Shown one piece after another: positions 26,836-35,417 of a DNA stretch of 64,000 bases. The stretch is from Sporosarcina psychrophila (GTDB lineage Bacteria > Bacillota > Bacilli > Bacillales_A > Planococcaceae). The notes beneath the pieces are model-generated. The model was not told the origin of the DNA. It searched no databases and worked only from the letters and a program-made list of their open reading frames with translations. Numbering within the stretch: position 1 is the stretch's first letter; each line of letters starts with the position of its first letter. Both the position numbers and the translations under genes were made by a program. The stretch lies in NCBI RefSeq assembly GCF_001590685.1, contig NZ_CP014616.1, forward strand, positions 3,843,001 to 3,907,000. The letters are read 5' to 3'.

Positions 26836-27810
26836 TTAACTTTCTACATCTTCTAGCGATTCTTTAAACTTAGTATTTGTTTCTTCAAGGAAAGTAGCAA
26901 ATTCATCTCCGAACAAAATATACTCTGACATTCCGTTATCTGTAATAAATTCTTTCCATTCTTTCGTTTCAGCGACTTGCTTCATGGCATCAACCCACCA
27001 TTCTTTCACTTCCAAATCAACATCTCCCGCAAGAATAACTCCACGGGGCTGAGAGATATTAACGGCAAAGCCCAACTCAGTGAATGTTGGAACCTCTTCT
27101 AATTGCGGTAAGCGCTCAAGACCTGAAAATGCAAGTGGTTTCATCAGATCCCCTTTAATTTGACCAAGTGACCTTGCCGGATTTCCGACAATCGCGTCAA
27201 GACTATCTGACAATAGCGCACTCGTAAGTTCTCCAGCAGACTGGAATGGGACATAGTCGAATTCAAAGCCTGCCTCTTTCGCAAATAGATTTGGAACAAT
27301 CATTTCATCACTTACTTGGCCAACTCCCCCCATTTTCATACGCTTGCCATTTTTTGCAGCATCAATAAATTTATCAAGTGTATCGTATTTAGAGTTTTCT
27401 TTTACGAGTAGTAGTAAATCATCTGCACCCATTAGTGCAACAGGTGTAAACGTCTCATAATTGAAATTAGTATTGGAAACTAAAGGTGTTGTGAAAAAGC
27501 TTCCGCTTGTCGGTGCCACATAATAGGCATCGCCTTTTTTAGATTCTAAGAATCCCCAGCCAACTGCACCACTACCACCTTCGCGGTTCTCAATCTTAAT
27601 GTTCTCTGTATAAATCTTTTCTTTTTGCATAATTTCTATAATTTTACGGAGATACAAATCCGTTCCCCCACCAGGTCCAAACGGAATGATGACATTCAGC
27701 GTTTTACCTGGATATTCACCACTTGACGCTTCTGTACCCTCTTCGTCTGAACAAGCAGCCATCACTACTGCGGCAATCATTAATATGATTAAAGCGTGAA
27801 ACTTCTTCAT
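26836..27810 (-). CDS. tctC: tripartite tricarboxylate transporter binding lipoprotein, TctC/Bug family
   Basis: The 324-residue solute-binding protein has a lipoprotein signal (hydrophobic core then VMAAC). The mature part has the Bug-family opening YPGKTLNVIIPFGPGGGTDL, which binds a carboxylate, and a later segment GAVGW(G)F. ATG 27810 is preceded at the right distance by AAGGGGG; the ATG two codons earlier is too close. It delivers a di-/tricarboxylate or aromatic acid to TctAB. Confidence 0.9.
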   Translation of the reverse strand: MKKFHALIILMIAAVVMAACSDEEGTEASSGEYPGKTLNVIIPFGPGGGTDLYLRKIIEIMQKEKIYTENIKIENREGGSGAVGWGFLESKKGDAYYVAPTSGSFFTTPLVSNTNFNYETFTPVALMGADDLLLLVKENSKYDTLDKFIDAAKNGKRMKMGGVGQVSDEMIVPNLFAKEAGFEFDYVPFQSAGELTSALLSDSLDAIVGNPARSLGQIKGDLMKPLAFSGLERLPQLEEVPTFTELGFAVNISQPRGVILAGDVDLEVKEWWVDAMKQVAETKEWKEFITDNGMSEYILFGDEFATFLEETNTKFKESLEDVES

Positions 27811-27841
27811 CACCATTCCCCCTTATTCTCTTATTAATAGA

Positions 27842-28810
27842 TTAAAGTAGTACCTCACCATCTTTGATGATTGTTACGCTGTCTGCAACAAGTGTCACAC
27901 CAGTCATTATCAAGTCATAGTGACAAGCAGCTTTAATCGTGCCGCCCAGTGTAATACTTGAACCGATTCCGATGTGCACTGAACCAAACACACCTTCATC
28001 TTCAAGCATTAAACCATTGAATTTACAACGTGGGTTCAAACCGACACCGATTTCTGCTACGTTGTAGACATTCGGATCATTCTTTGATGCTAGATCATCA
28101 GAAAGAACTCTAGCTTCATGTCCTCCCTCAATAGCTGTGATAAACCCGTCTTGTACTGTGCAAACTACATTTTCCTTCACAATACCGATTCCGATGTATG
28201 GAATACTCGCATCACAAACAATCGTTCCAGTAGCCGAACCTTCAAGAGGTGATACGTTTGCTTCAATAGTAGGAACAGGGGCAAACTGACCGCTTTTCAC
28301 CATACCCGTCATCGCATTACTCTTTCTGCCTGTGGCTGACATTTTCAAATCAGTTCCATGTGTAGTAGTTAGATGAATTGTTTCAGCATTTTCCAACGCT
28401 TTTGCTACCGCTTCACAAGTTGGAGCTGCTTTAGGGAAATCTGCAAGTACACCACTATCGATTAACATATGATCTTCAAACTGTGTAAGCATAATTCCAC
28501 GTGATCCATTTTCAACAGCATTCTTCACTGCATATGTATGAGTGATTGATGTATAGACCGCACTGATAAAGACATCACTTTCTTTCATTGCGGCTGCAAC
28601 AGTTGCAGGCGGCTCAGCACTATCAGATTTACGTGGCATGATTACTGTAATCGTCGGCTCAGCTCCAACAGCTGTTACTGCCGCAGCAACACTTTCTGCA
28701 ATCGATAGTGTTCTTGGTTCTGTTATAATGACCACGCTTTCATTTTCTTGAACCTGTGCACATACCTCTACAACTTGCTTTGCCCCTTTTGCCATTAACA
28801 TCTTCTTCAA
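27842..28810 (-). CDS. M29 aminopeptidase / NicX-like dioxygenase family enzyme
   Basis: Its sequence resembles the family that unites aminopeptidase T-like proteins with NicX, the 2,5-dihydroxypyridine 5,6-dioxygenase of nicotinate degradation. A C-terminal ACHYDLIM element supplies an H-x-D pair of the kind that binds Fe(II) in NicX, and HEARVLSDD and GSVHIGIG contain further candidate ligands. GGAGGAG followed by six bases places the start at TTG 28810 (322 residues); the frame stays open to 28855, but that part overlaps the promoter. As first gene of the tct operon it probably acts on the imported acid. Confidence 0.65.
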   Translation of the reverse strand: MKKMLMAKGAKQVVEVCAQVQENESVVIITEPRTLSIAESVAAAVTAVGAEPTITVIMPRKSDSAEPPATVAAAMKESDVFISAVYTSITHTYAVKNAVENGSRGIMLTQFEDHMLIDSGVLADFPKAAPTCEAVAKALENAETIHLTTTHGTDLKMSATGRKSNAMTGMVKSGQFAPVPTIEANVSPLEGSATGTIVCDASIPYIGIGIVKENVVCTVQDGFITAIEGGHEARVLSDDLASKNDPNVYNVAEIGVGLNPRCKFNGLMLEDEGVFGSVHIGIGSSITLGGTIKAACHYDLIMTGVTLVADSVTIIKDGEVLL

Positions 28811-28854
28811 AATAATCTCCTCCAATTTTTCTGTTATTTCTATGTCTTGTGACA

Positions 28855-28917
28855 ATTATCACTTATTAGTTTTAATAAGTCAATACTACATTCTATAGAA
28901 TGTAGTATTGACTTATT
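28855..28917 (-). promoter_or_regulatory. tct operon promoter with perfect 44-bp palindrome
   Basis: On the minus strand TTGACT (28878-28883) and GATAAT (28855-28860) are spaced by 17 bp, a near-consensus sigma-A promoter. Positions 28874-28917 form a perfect palindrome with 22-bp arms (centre TCTATAGA) that includes the -35. This is the likely operator of the GntR-family gene at the end of the operon. Confidence 0.75.
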
Positions 28918-29113
28918 TTTCATTCCACCTTAATTTCATTATTTCCAAGGTAAAGGATTATTAATTTATTCTTTTAAAATTCACTGGAAAGGCTTGGCAG
29001 ATATTAAGGATGCACAGTTCTTGATCAATAAGACTATCAGTTTATTCCATCCGCCATCTATCACTTTTCATATTCCAAAAATGATAAATTAATATTAAAA
29101 AGTATTATCTAAT

Positions 29114-29188
29114 GATTGTGTTATTCAGGAGCTTTCAGAACAAAACAGCAACGAACCCAATCAGATGATTAGCATTTTGCTCGTATGA
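29114..29188 (+). pseudogene. severed 3' end of a paralogue of the 146-residue gene
   Basis: The frame reads VIQELSEQNSNEPNQMISI then LLV and stop, aligned with the last 25 codons of 23501..23941 (about 17 identities). Nothing upstream of it encodes the rest of the protein. Confidence 0.85.
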
Positions 29189-29223
29189 AGTAAATAGGTC
29201 TTGATGGCATTTGCTAGGTAACG

Positions 29224-29305
29224 TCTGACGCGCGGCAGGCTCTGGGAGATATGATCGGTGGGACGAGATATATGATTGGTTCGCTAGGATATATGAATGG
29301 TATCC
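29224..29305. repeat. short, decayed array of the 41-bp repeat family
   Basis: About two degenerate units with AGATATGATCGG and GGATATATGAATGG. The array lies between the gene tail at 29114 and the OppF relic at 29385. Confidence 0.6.
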
Positions 29306-29326
29306 AACATGAAGGTCATGTATTAA

Positions 29327-29370
29327 AAAACACTATTTAAAAAGCAATCAGCTTTTTGAATAGTGTTTTT
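29327..29370 (-). terminator. hairpin, probable terminator of the decayed OppF gene
   Basis: AAAACACTATT(T)AAAAAGC pairs with GCTTTTT(G)AATAGTGTTTT, an 18-bp stem with one bulge and T-runs on both strands. Confidence 0.6.
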
Positions 29371-29384
29371 CGTGAAGTTCATTC

Positions 29385-29715
29385 AGTTCATGTTCAACTG
29401 GGAAGAAACAAGATACGACATGCTTCTCGTCCCACTACGTTTCTAGCAGGGGGGTTCAGATGTCTTATGCGATTGGGCATCTTGTATGGAAAACACAGCC
29501 GGTTGGAGGATTTTAAGACGAAGGTAAATCACCATTTAACACAATTCGTTCACGCACTTTTTCTTTATCTGGATCAGGTAACGGAATTGCTGAGAGTAAT
29601 GCATTCGTATAGGGATGGCGAGCATTTTGATAACAGGACTCGTTATCCGACTTTAGTTGTTTTATAGGCCCTCAAAGTGGCCACGATAATATCCCCCACT
29701 TGCATCCGTGGATTG
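29385..29715 (-). pseudogene. C-terminal relic of an OppF/DppF-type ATPase
   Basis: On the minus strand SPNPRMQVGDII (cf. SLNPRMTVGDII in OppF) is followed, after deletion of the central ATPase region, by [20 protein letters not shown] and [12 protein letters not shown], which is the conserved C-terminal part of OppF. The Cys-rich HTRCP region follows in shifted frames. No ORF joins the parts. It is not a copy of the intact ATPase genes at 11.2-13.2 kb, judging by the differing residues. Confidence 0.8.
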
Positions 29716-29734
29716 GGGCTTACAGACACTCTCC

Positions 29735-29790
29735 AGTTGGTTGGAGACTCCACCGCGTTCGTTGGATACTTCGATAGTTTAATTGGATAC
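29735..29790. repeat. three-monomer relic of the 21-bp repeat family
   Basis: TTGGAGACTCCACCGCGTTC and TTGGATACTTCGATAGTTTA closely match consecutive monomers of the second 103-bp unit at 23218-23320. Confidence 0.75.
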
Positions 29791-29883
29791 CTAAAAAATC
29801 ATATCCAATTCCCCAACTAACCAACTAGTACCATTTCCGTTAAGTACTAGAAGTCCAGCTTAACTCTATAATTAGTTCATATA

Positions 29884-29913
29884 TTGAGTTATCATTCTAA
29901 TTAGGATTATGCT
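29884..29913 (+). promoter_or_regulatory. candidate promoter of the SLH gene
   Basis: TTGAGT (29884-29889) and TATGCT (29908-29913) with an 18-bp spacer lie about 70 bp before the start codon. The match to consensus is moderate. Confidence 0.35.
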
Positions 29914-29984
29914 ATAGTTTCTTTGTGTATTAAAATCCATATTATTGCCATAAAAGTTTAACTATTGGAGGGAATTACATCACA

Positions 29985-31058
29985 ATGAGCAATTTACGAA
30001 GAAAGATATATGCGGCTACTGTTTCTGTGGCAGTTGTCTTGGGAGTGATCGTTACTGCAGTTCCTGTCACTACTGATGCGGCTGGTACTTCATTTACAGA
30101 TGTAAAAACGACTCTTGATCATTATGAACCGATTATGAATCTTGCTGGGCGTGGAATTGTCAAAGGCTATTCAGATGGTACATATCGTCCGGACAATGAG
30201 CTTACGCGTGGTCAAGCTTCGAAAATCCTTGCGCTCGCATTGAAGCTGGATACGAGAAACGTCAGAAATCCGGGTTTTAAAGACCTCGACAACACGAATG
30301 GCTTCTATAAGTATGTAGCAGCACTTGAAAATGCAGGGCTCATTTCGGGATTCGAAGACAACACATTCAAACCGAATGCATCCATGACGCGTGCCCATAT
30401 GGCGAAAGCAATCGATCTCGGATTCAAACTCGAGGGTAAATCTACCGTAAATCCATTCAGAGATGTAAGTAATTCTGCGTGGTACGTGGATCATGTCAAG
30501 GCACTCGTCACTAACAAGGTGACGAAAGGAAAGACGCCAACAACTTTTGATCCGAATGCTAGCATCACACGTGCCCAAATGGCATCATTCGTTGTACGTA
30601 CCGAGAATATCAAAGTCGCGTCTAATCCAATCGAAAAGGCGCGTGCTGAAATCAGGAAAGTCGTTACGCAAAATGGTGTCATTGAAGTAGGCGTTAAAAA
30701 AGTTGCCGAATCAAGGTTTAATAGCAGGACAAATACAGTAACGATGACTGCCTATGATATTGACGAAGGGATTAAAGGGTTGACCGGAATTGGTGTTTTC
30801 TCTAGTAAATTGCGAGCGCTCGGCGTTAAAAAAATTAGCATAGGTAATGCTAAAGCTGTCGACCTCTCGCGACCCACCGCAAAAGATACGCTGAAAGAAG
30901 ACTTCTTGGCCCTCTTGAAACCAAGTACTAAACCTTCAACAGACAGCGATGTATCTGCAGAGGACGTCCAAGTTACACTTTACGCTGACAAAAACGACAT
31001 TCAATTCCGAGAAACTTTTAATGTTAACTTCCACGTGTTTGTTCCAAGCACTAATTGA
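29985..31058 (+). CDS. secreted SLH-domain cell-surface protein
   Basis: This 357-residue exported protein has a signal peptide (about 1-32) and three SLH domains (about 36-80, 97-140 and 158-203), with the hallmark TRGQ/TRAH/TRAQ and YSDGTYRPDN, FEDNTFKPNA and FDPNASI segments. These bind pyruvylated secondary wall polymer. The remaining 150 residues form a region of unknown function (IEVGVKKVAESRF, SKLRALGVKKISIG), followed by a Ser/Thr-Pro linker and a final beta-rich stretch. GGAGGG lies 12 bases upstream of the ATG, farther than usual. It is transcribed alone and ends in a terminator. Confidence 0.85.
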   Translation: MSNLRRKIYAATVSVAVVLGVIVTAVPVTTDAAGTSFTDVKTTLDHYEPIMNLAGRGIVKGYSDGTYRPDNELTRGQASKILALALKLDTRNVRNPGFKDLDNTNGFYKYVAALENAGLISGFEDNTFKPNASMTRAHMAKAIDLGFKLEGKSTVNPFRDVSNSAWYVDHVKALVTNKVTKGKTPTTFDPNASITRAQMASFVVRTENIKVASNPIEKARAEIRKVVTQNGVIEVGVKKVAESRFNSRTNTVTMTAYDIDEGIKGLTGIGVFSSKLRALGVKKISIGNAKAVDLSRPTAKDTLKEDFLALLKPSTKPSTDSDVSAEDVQVTLYADKNDIQFRETFNVNFHVFVPSTN

Positions 31059-31061
31059 CAG

Positions 31062-31095
31062 TCCCCCTATCCAAATCCGGATGGGGGGATTTTTC
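31062..31095 (+). terminator. terminator of the SLH gene
   Basis: TCCCCC-TATCC pairs with GGAT-GGGGGGA, followed by TTTTTC, directly after the stop codon. Confidence 0.75.
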
Positions 31096-31105
31096 TTTAT
31101 TAATG

Positions 31106-31144
31106 AAAAGAAGTGCAGACCAATTAAGGTCTACACTTCTTTTT
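31106..31144. terminator. bidirectional terminator between SLH and YitT genes
   Basis: AAAAGAAGTG-AGACC pairs with GGTCT-CACTTCTTTT across AATTAA, with a T-run on each strand. It lies just after the stop of the minus-strand YitT gene. Confidence 0.7.
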
Positions 31145-31154
31145 GTTGTTTATC

Positions 31155-32018
31155 TCAATGAATCGGTGATTTAAACTGTCCGCCATGTGCTTCTTGCGTA
31201 TTCATGATTGTTAAAAATGCATTTGCATCGACTTCATGTACGATTTGTTTTAATTTACTTATTTCTAGACGCGTGACAACTACATAAATGACATCTTTGT
31301 CACTATTGTTATAGCCGCCGCTTCCCTTAAGGTTCGTAATGCTTCTACCGAGACGTTCATTAATGGCAATACCGAGTTCCTCGTATTCATCCGACACGAT
31401 AATCACCGCTTTTGTTTCATCCAAACCTTGGATAACGGCATCGATTGTTTTTGAAGCGATATAATACGTCAAAATCGAATACATGGCTTGCTCCCAGCCG
31501 AGTACAAAGCCTGCCCAGCCGAAAATGAAGATATTGAAAAACATCACAAATTCGCCGACAGAGAACGGAATCTTTTTAGTCAATAAAATACCAAGTATCT
31601 CAGTCCCATCTAAAGCACCGCCATTACGAATGACAAGCCCGACACCCGCTCCTAACAGTAGCCCTCCGAAGACAGTCGCAAGAAGCGGATCCGTCACAAA
31701 AGGGTCAACCGCCTTAAGTGGAATTTCCACAAGCGCAAGTACAACGATTGCAAAAGAGGAAGATATGAAAAAGTTCTTCCCGATATACTTATAGCCAAAG
31801 AAAAGGAATGGCAAGTTGATCAGCAGTATGAGTAAACCGAATGGGATACCCGTTAAAAAAGTTAGAATTAGTGAAATCCCGATGATTCCACCATCTATAA
31901 TAGAGTTTGGAACAAGAAATAGTTCAATCGCGACCGCCGCCATAGTCGCCCCTATCATAATGAATAGATAACGGAATATAAAATGTGTACGTGTTTCTTT
32001 TTTGTGCTGTTTTTTCAT
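31155..32018 (-). CDS. YitT-family membrane protein (DUF161/DUF2179)
   Basis: This is a membrane protein of 287 residues from ATG 32018, which fits the family length of 280-295; the frame is open 37 codons further but without a ribosome site. Five to six membrane segments ([35 protein letters not shown]) are followed by a C-terminal cytoplasmic DUF2179 domain (about 200-285, [20 protein letters not shown]). The function is unknown. The ribosome site before 32018 (GAGGG) is rather distant, so the start is less sure than the family call. Confidence 0.8.
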   Translation of the reverse strand: MKKQHKKETRTHFIFRYLFIMIGATMAAVAIELFLVPNSIIDGGIIGISLILTFLTGIPFGLLILLINLPFLFFGYKYIGKNFFISSSFAIVVLALVEIPLKAVDPFVTDPLLATVFGGLLLGAGVGLVIRNGGALDGTEILGILLTKKIPFSVGEFVMFFNIFIFGWAGFVLGWEQAMYSILTYYIASKTIDAVIQGLDETKAVIIVSDEYEELGIAINERLGRSITNLKGSGGYNNSDKDVIYVVVTRLEISKLKQIVHEVDANAFLTIMNTQEAHGGQFKSPIH

Positions 32019-32420
32019 GAGTGAAATACAGTCCCTCGACATTAAATTATTTTGTAATACTATTATGCCTCTTTCTGCATTCCATGTAAATAATAAAAGA
32101 TCAGCTCGGAGCAAAATAATAATTTGCACGATTTCTTTGCTTTTGTCACCGCTTATTCGGCAGTTTTCAATTTGACTGGGTGACTGTCACCGACAATCAG
32201 ATATAAGCGCATACGTATAGAAGAGGATGAAGTTTTAGTGAAAGGTCTGCCTAGCAAACTGCCCCAAACAACTTTAAAGTAAATCACGAAACAATGAGGT
32301 ATGCTAAAGGAATAATTTCCTGATTTATTGCACTTATGAAAATCCACTTGAAGTGGCTCTAGTACTACAGTTACTATAAATTTGCATGATAACCCAAATT
32401 TAAATAGAAGGAATGATTGT
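32019..32420. other. divergent intergenic region upstream of ribA
   Basis: It contains a perfect 13-bp palindrome GGTGACTGTCACC at 32179-32191 within GACTGGGTGACTGTCACC. I looked for the FMN (RFN) riboswitch expected before riboflavin genes and did not see its conserved blocks. A promoter for ribA is presumably near 32348-32376 (TTGAAG, then TATAAA), but the match is weak. Confidence 0.4.
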
Positions 32421-33176
32421 ATGTTGAATTTGAAACTGGAACCAAAAGTCCTTGACGTATTAAAAGATAAAATACAAATGATCCCCACAGATGAAGGCGC
32501 CATCTACTTGGTCGGACCAATCCAACTCCCTGTCAATCTGCATGGAGAAACAGTTGTTTTTCAATGGTATTGCTGGCTTAGCCGTTGCCAAGTAACGGAC
32601 AATTACTTAGAAATTATCGAACAGTTGTCATCTGCGAATTTGGCGGAGTACCAACAGTCAAGCGTGCTCGTCTACGGAGATTTCGAACATGCGGATGATG
32701 CGTTAATTCGCATGCATTCAATTTGCCATACTGGCGATATATTTGGTAGTAAAAGATGCGATTGCGGCTATCAGCTCAAGCAATCGATGCAGAATATTGC
32801 GGACCATGGGACGGGTGCGCTGTTTTATTTAGCGAATCATGAAGGGCGTGGTATTGGTTTATTCAGCAAAGCGATGGCCTATGTGCTGCAGGAAAATGGC
32901 TATGATACAGTGGAAGCAAACGAAAGTCTTGGATTTGTCGACGACTCCAGAAATTATGATGATGCGATTCAGGTACTCAAGACGCTACGGACAAAACCTG
33001 TTAAGCTCATGACAAATAATCCAAAGAAACTGGATGCACTGAAAAATGCTGGGCTCCCTGTATCCGGAAGAGAACCTATATGGGGCGATAAATCAGAGTT
33101 CAATGAAAGTTATTTGCAGACAAAGATTGATCGTTCAGGCCATTTAGATGAAAAAGGAACTCAGCCAAATGACTAA
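32421..33176 (+). CDS. ribA: GTP cyclohydrolase II
   Basis: This enzyme converts GTP to 2,5-diamino-6-ribosylamino-pyrimidinone phosphate, the first step of riboflavin synthesis. The zinc site is CHTGDIFGSKRCDC (C-x10-C-x-C) and the active-site region is NHEGRGIGL (QEGRGIGL in classical enzymes), then NESLGFVDDSRNYD. The protein is 251 residues from ATG 32421, which has AGAAGGA nine bases upstream. It is a stand-alone RibA without the RibB domain fused in B. subtilis. It overlaps ribD by 8 bp. No ribB, ribE or ribH is nearby, so this may be a second or specialised copy. Confidence 0.85.
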   Translation: MLNLKLEPKVLDVLKDKIQMIPTDEGAIYLVGPIQLPVNLHGETVVFQWYCWLSRCQVTDNYLEIIEQLSSANLAEYQQSSVLVYGDFEHADDALIRMHSICHTGDIFGSKRCDCGYQLKQSMQNIADHGTGALFYLANHEGRGIGLFSKAMAYVLQENGYDTVEANESLGFVDDSRNYDDAIQVLKTLRTKPVKLMTNNPKKLDALKNAGLPVSGREPIWGDKSEFNESYLQTKIDRSGHLDEKGTQPND

Positions 33177-34269
33177 CCATGAATTTTACATGAATTTAGC
33201 CCTAAGCAATGCGCGCGCGATGAAAGGACAGACAGATCCAAATCCACTCGTCGGTTCGGTTATTGTTAATGACAATCGAGTAGTTGGCATCGGGACACAT
33301 TTAAAGGCTGGAGAACCGCATGCGGAAATACATGCCATTCGGATGGCTGGTGATAGGGCAAAAGGCGGCACGATTTATGTGACCCTTGAGCCATGCTCGC
33401 ATTACGGGCGAACGGGTCCTTGTGCACTAGCCATTGTTGAAGCCGGGATTAACAAAGTTGTTATCGCTACGCTTGATCCAAATCCTGTCGTTGCCGGTAA
33501 CGGTGTCAAGATTTTGGAAGATGCCGGAATCGAGGTCATCGTCGGCATAATGGAAGAGGAATCTCGCCAGATGAATGAAGTATTTAACAAGTTCATCGTC
33601 GAACAAAAGCCTTTCATGACGATGAAAGCAGGAAGCACATTGGATGGTAAAATCGCTACACACACTGCCGATAGTAAGTGGATTACATCCGCCGAAGCTA
33701 GGCATGACGGACATGTACTACGCAATGAAAATATGGCTATTTTAGTTGGCGTCAATACAGTAATTGAGGATGATCCCGAATTAACTACACGGATCCCTAA
33801 TGGAAGGAATCCGATTCGCGTCATTTTAGATTCTACACTACGAATTCCACTGGATTCAAAGATCGTAACCGACGGACAGGCACCCACTTGGATTTTCACT
33901 GCACAAGAGGTTGACCAAGTAGCTAAACAAAAGCTAGAAGAACAAGGCATTTTAATCTTCTCAACTTCCGGAGTGAAACAGGTGAACCCAAATGACGTCG
34001 TCCGCATTCTTGGTGAAAAGCTTATTTCATCTGTTTTGATTGAAGGCGGCGGCTCGATTCACGCTGCTTTCCTTGAAAATCGACTCGTCGACAAAGTAGA
34101 AATTTATATCGCACCTAAATTAGTCGGAGGTGCCCATGCACCAACATTTCTTGAAGGTACAGGCGTGGAATTAATGCGTGATGCTGTGGACTTAGCAGAT
34201 CTCCAGATTACCCCCGTCGGCAAAGATTTCAAGTTCACGGGCTATCCGCGATATACTGCAAATGAATAG
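33169..34269 (+). CDS. ribD: bifunctional riboflavin deaminase/reductase
   Basis: The N-terminal zinc deaminase domain (about 1-140) shows HAEIHAIRMAG and PCSHYGRTGPC, the His and two Cys of the metal site. The C-terminal reductase domain (about 145-366) starts MTMKAGSTLDGKIAT and has LIEGGGSIHAAF for NADPH/substrate binding. It performs two successive steps after RibA. I take ATG 33169, downstream of AAAAAGGA, over ATG 33148; both are in frame. The overlap with ribA indicates translational coupling. The 366-residue length is standard. Confidence 0.9.
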   Translation: MTNHEFYMNLALSNARAMKGQTDPNPLVGSVIVNDNRVVGIGTHLKAGEPHAEIHAIRMAGDRAKGGTIYVTLEPCSHYGRTGPCALAIVEAGINKVVIATLDPNPVVAGNGVKILEDAGIEVIVGIMEEESRQMNEVFNKFIVEQKPFMTMKAGSTLDGKIATHTADSKWITSAEARHDGHVLRNENMAILVGVNTVIEDDPELTTRIPNGRNPIRVILDSTLRIPLDSKIVTDGQAPTWIFTAQEVDQVAKQKLEEQGILIFSTSGVKQVNPNDVVRILGEKLISSVLIEGGGSIHAAFLENRLVDKVEIYIAPKLVGGAHAPTFLEGTGVELMRDAVDLADLQITPVGKDFKFTGYPRYTANE

Positions 34270-34281
34270 AGGTTATGGAAA

Positions 34282-34854
34282 ATGAAATTCGGTTTTGACA
34301 TAGATGATACGTTGATTAATTTGAGGGAACATGCTTTTCAACTTTACAACAAGAAGTTGAATCGGACAGTGGCGGTAGATCTCTTCCACGCACTGGATAA
34401 GGTTGAAATTCATGAGCTTTTTGACATGACTGCTGAACAAGGCAATCAAATGTGGAATCGTTCATTGGAAGAAATCTATTTCACATCCTGTCCTCCCTAT
34501 CCAGATGCAGTGGAAACCTTACAAAGGCTGGATAGAGAAGGACATGAAATTTATTATATTACGGCGAGACCCGACGTGCATGGCAAGCGTACAATCGAGT
34601 GGATGATTGAAAATGGGTTTCCTGTTGACAAAGATAAGTTTTATTACGGCATGAAAGATGAAGACAAAGTCAACATCATCAAGGATTTGCACCTAGACTA
34701 TTATTTCGATGACAAGCCTGCGGTTCTTGAAACGTTGAGGAATCATCCCCTTAAATTGTTCGCCAAAAGCCAGTCGTATAATCGACATCTGGATATTCTT
34801 CGGATTAATGAATGGTCTGAGTTGTTTGGTTTGCTGATTGGTGAGAAGAAATAG
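34282..34854 (+). CDS. HAD-superfamily 5'-nucleotidase-like protein (YqfW/NT5C type)
   Basis: This 190-residue HAD phosphatase has motif I FDIDDTL (nucleophile D6, general acid D8), motif II YYITARP, a lysine in MKDEDKV, and motif IV DYYFDDKP. The fold resembles cytosolic deoxyribonucleotidases. It lies 12 bp after ribD and might dephosphorylate a riboflavin pathway intermediate (the dephosphorylation step after RibD is done by HAD proteins), which is inference. Its 3' third plus terminator is repeated at 37709-38075 and the last 20 bp plus terminator at 35274. Confidence 0.8.
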   Translation: MKFGFDIDDTLINLREHAFQLYNKKLNRTVAVDLFHALDKVEIHELFDMTAEQGNQMWNRSLEEIYFTSCPPYPDAVETLQRLDREGHEIYYITARPDVHGKRTIEWMIENGFPVDKDKFYYGMKDEDKVNIIKDLHLDYYFDDKPAVLETLRNHPLKLFAKSQSYNRHLDILRINEWSELFGLLIGEKK

Positions 34855-34882
34855 GGATCGTTTTTAGGTGTTAGACATAGAG

Positions 34883-34918
34883 AAATCCAGCCATTTGTGA
34901 ACTTGGCTGGATTTTTTT
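34883..34918 (+). terminator. terminator of the rib-nucleotidase unit
   Basis: AAATCCAGCCA pairs with TGGCTGGATTT followed by TTTTT. Near-identical hairpins recur at 35317-35352 and 38040-38075. Confidence 0.8.
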
Positions 34919-34919
34919 G

Positions 34920-35012
34920 TTGTTCAATTGGTGCCGCTGTTTCCGGTTCTGTTGCTAGCTCGGGTTTCGTTTCTATACTCGATTCAGATGGCAACACTGG
35001 TGGTGTCCCCCA
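34920..35012 (-). pseudogene. severed C-terminal end of the proline-rich secreted protein
   Basis: On the minus strand PVLPSESSIETKPELATEPE and TAAPIEQ align with the C-terminal tail of 35418..36062 (PVLPSESETEPKSEPASEAE, TAPITEP). No upstream part of the gene is present. It directly abuts the terminator of the nucleotidase gene. Confidence 0.75.
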
Positions 35013-35026
35013 ATTCCCCAATCGAG

Positions 35027-35278
35027 GAGAGTCGGATGAGGTATATGATTGGTTGACGGGATATATGATCGGTTAGTGGCGGTTATGATCGCTTGGCAGG
35101 ATATATGATCGGTTAGTGGGATATATGATTGACAGCCCGCCAGTTATGATCGGTTGGCGGGATATATGATTGACAGCCCGCCAGTTATGATCGGTTGGCG
35201 GGATATATGATTGGCAGCGCGGCAGTTTTGATCAGTTGGTGGGATATATGATCGGCGGACGGGCGGTTTTGATCGGTG
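35027..35278. repeat. array of the 41-bp repeat family, about six units
   Basis: Units such as GGATATATGATTGACAGCCC followed by GCCAGTTATGATCGGTTGGC repeat every 41 bp. It opens with GAGAGTCGGATG, the same bases that open the large array at 44568. Severed gene ends flank both sides. Confidence 0.85.
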
Positions 35279-35360
35279 AGAAGAAATAGGGATAGTTTTA
35301 GGTGATAAACATACAGAAATCCAGCCATTAACGTACTTGGCTGGATTTTTGTCATTCAAT
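35274..35360 (+). pseudogene. third copy of the nucleotidase gene end and terminator
   Basis: GGTGAGAAGAAATAGGGAT reproduces the last codons and stop of 34282..34854, followed by the AAATCCAGCCA hairpin and ATTTTTG. The 41-bp array runs straight into it. Confidence 0.8.
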
Positions 35361-35417
35361 AGACCTTGATTGCGTCTGATTTGCAGGGGTTCATTGGCAC
35401 TGACCCGCGCCTGCAAG

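Noticed and set aside
29356..29667. plus-strand ORF of 103 codons
   Set aside because: It is antisense to the recognisable OppF relic on the minus strand and has no ribosome site.
32153..32420. FMN riboswitch before ribA
   Set aside because: The conserved RFN blocks were not found; only a GTGACTGTCAC palindrome is present.
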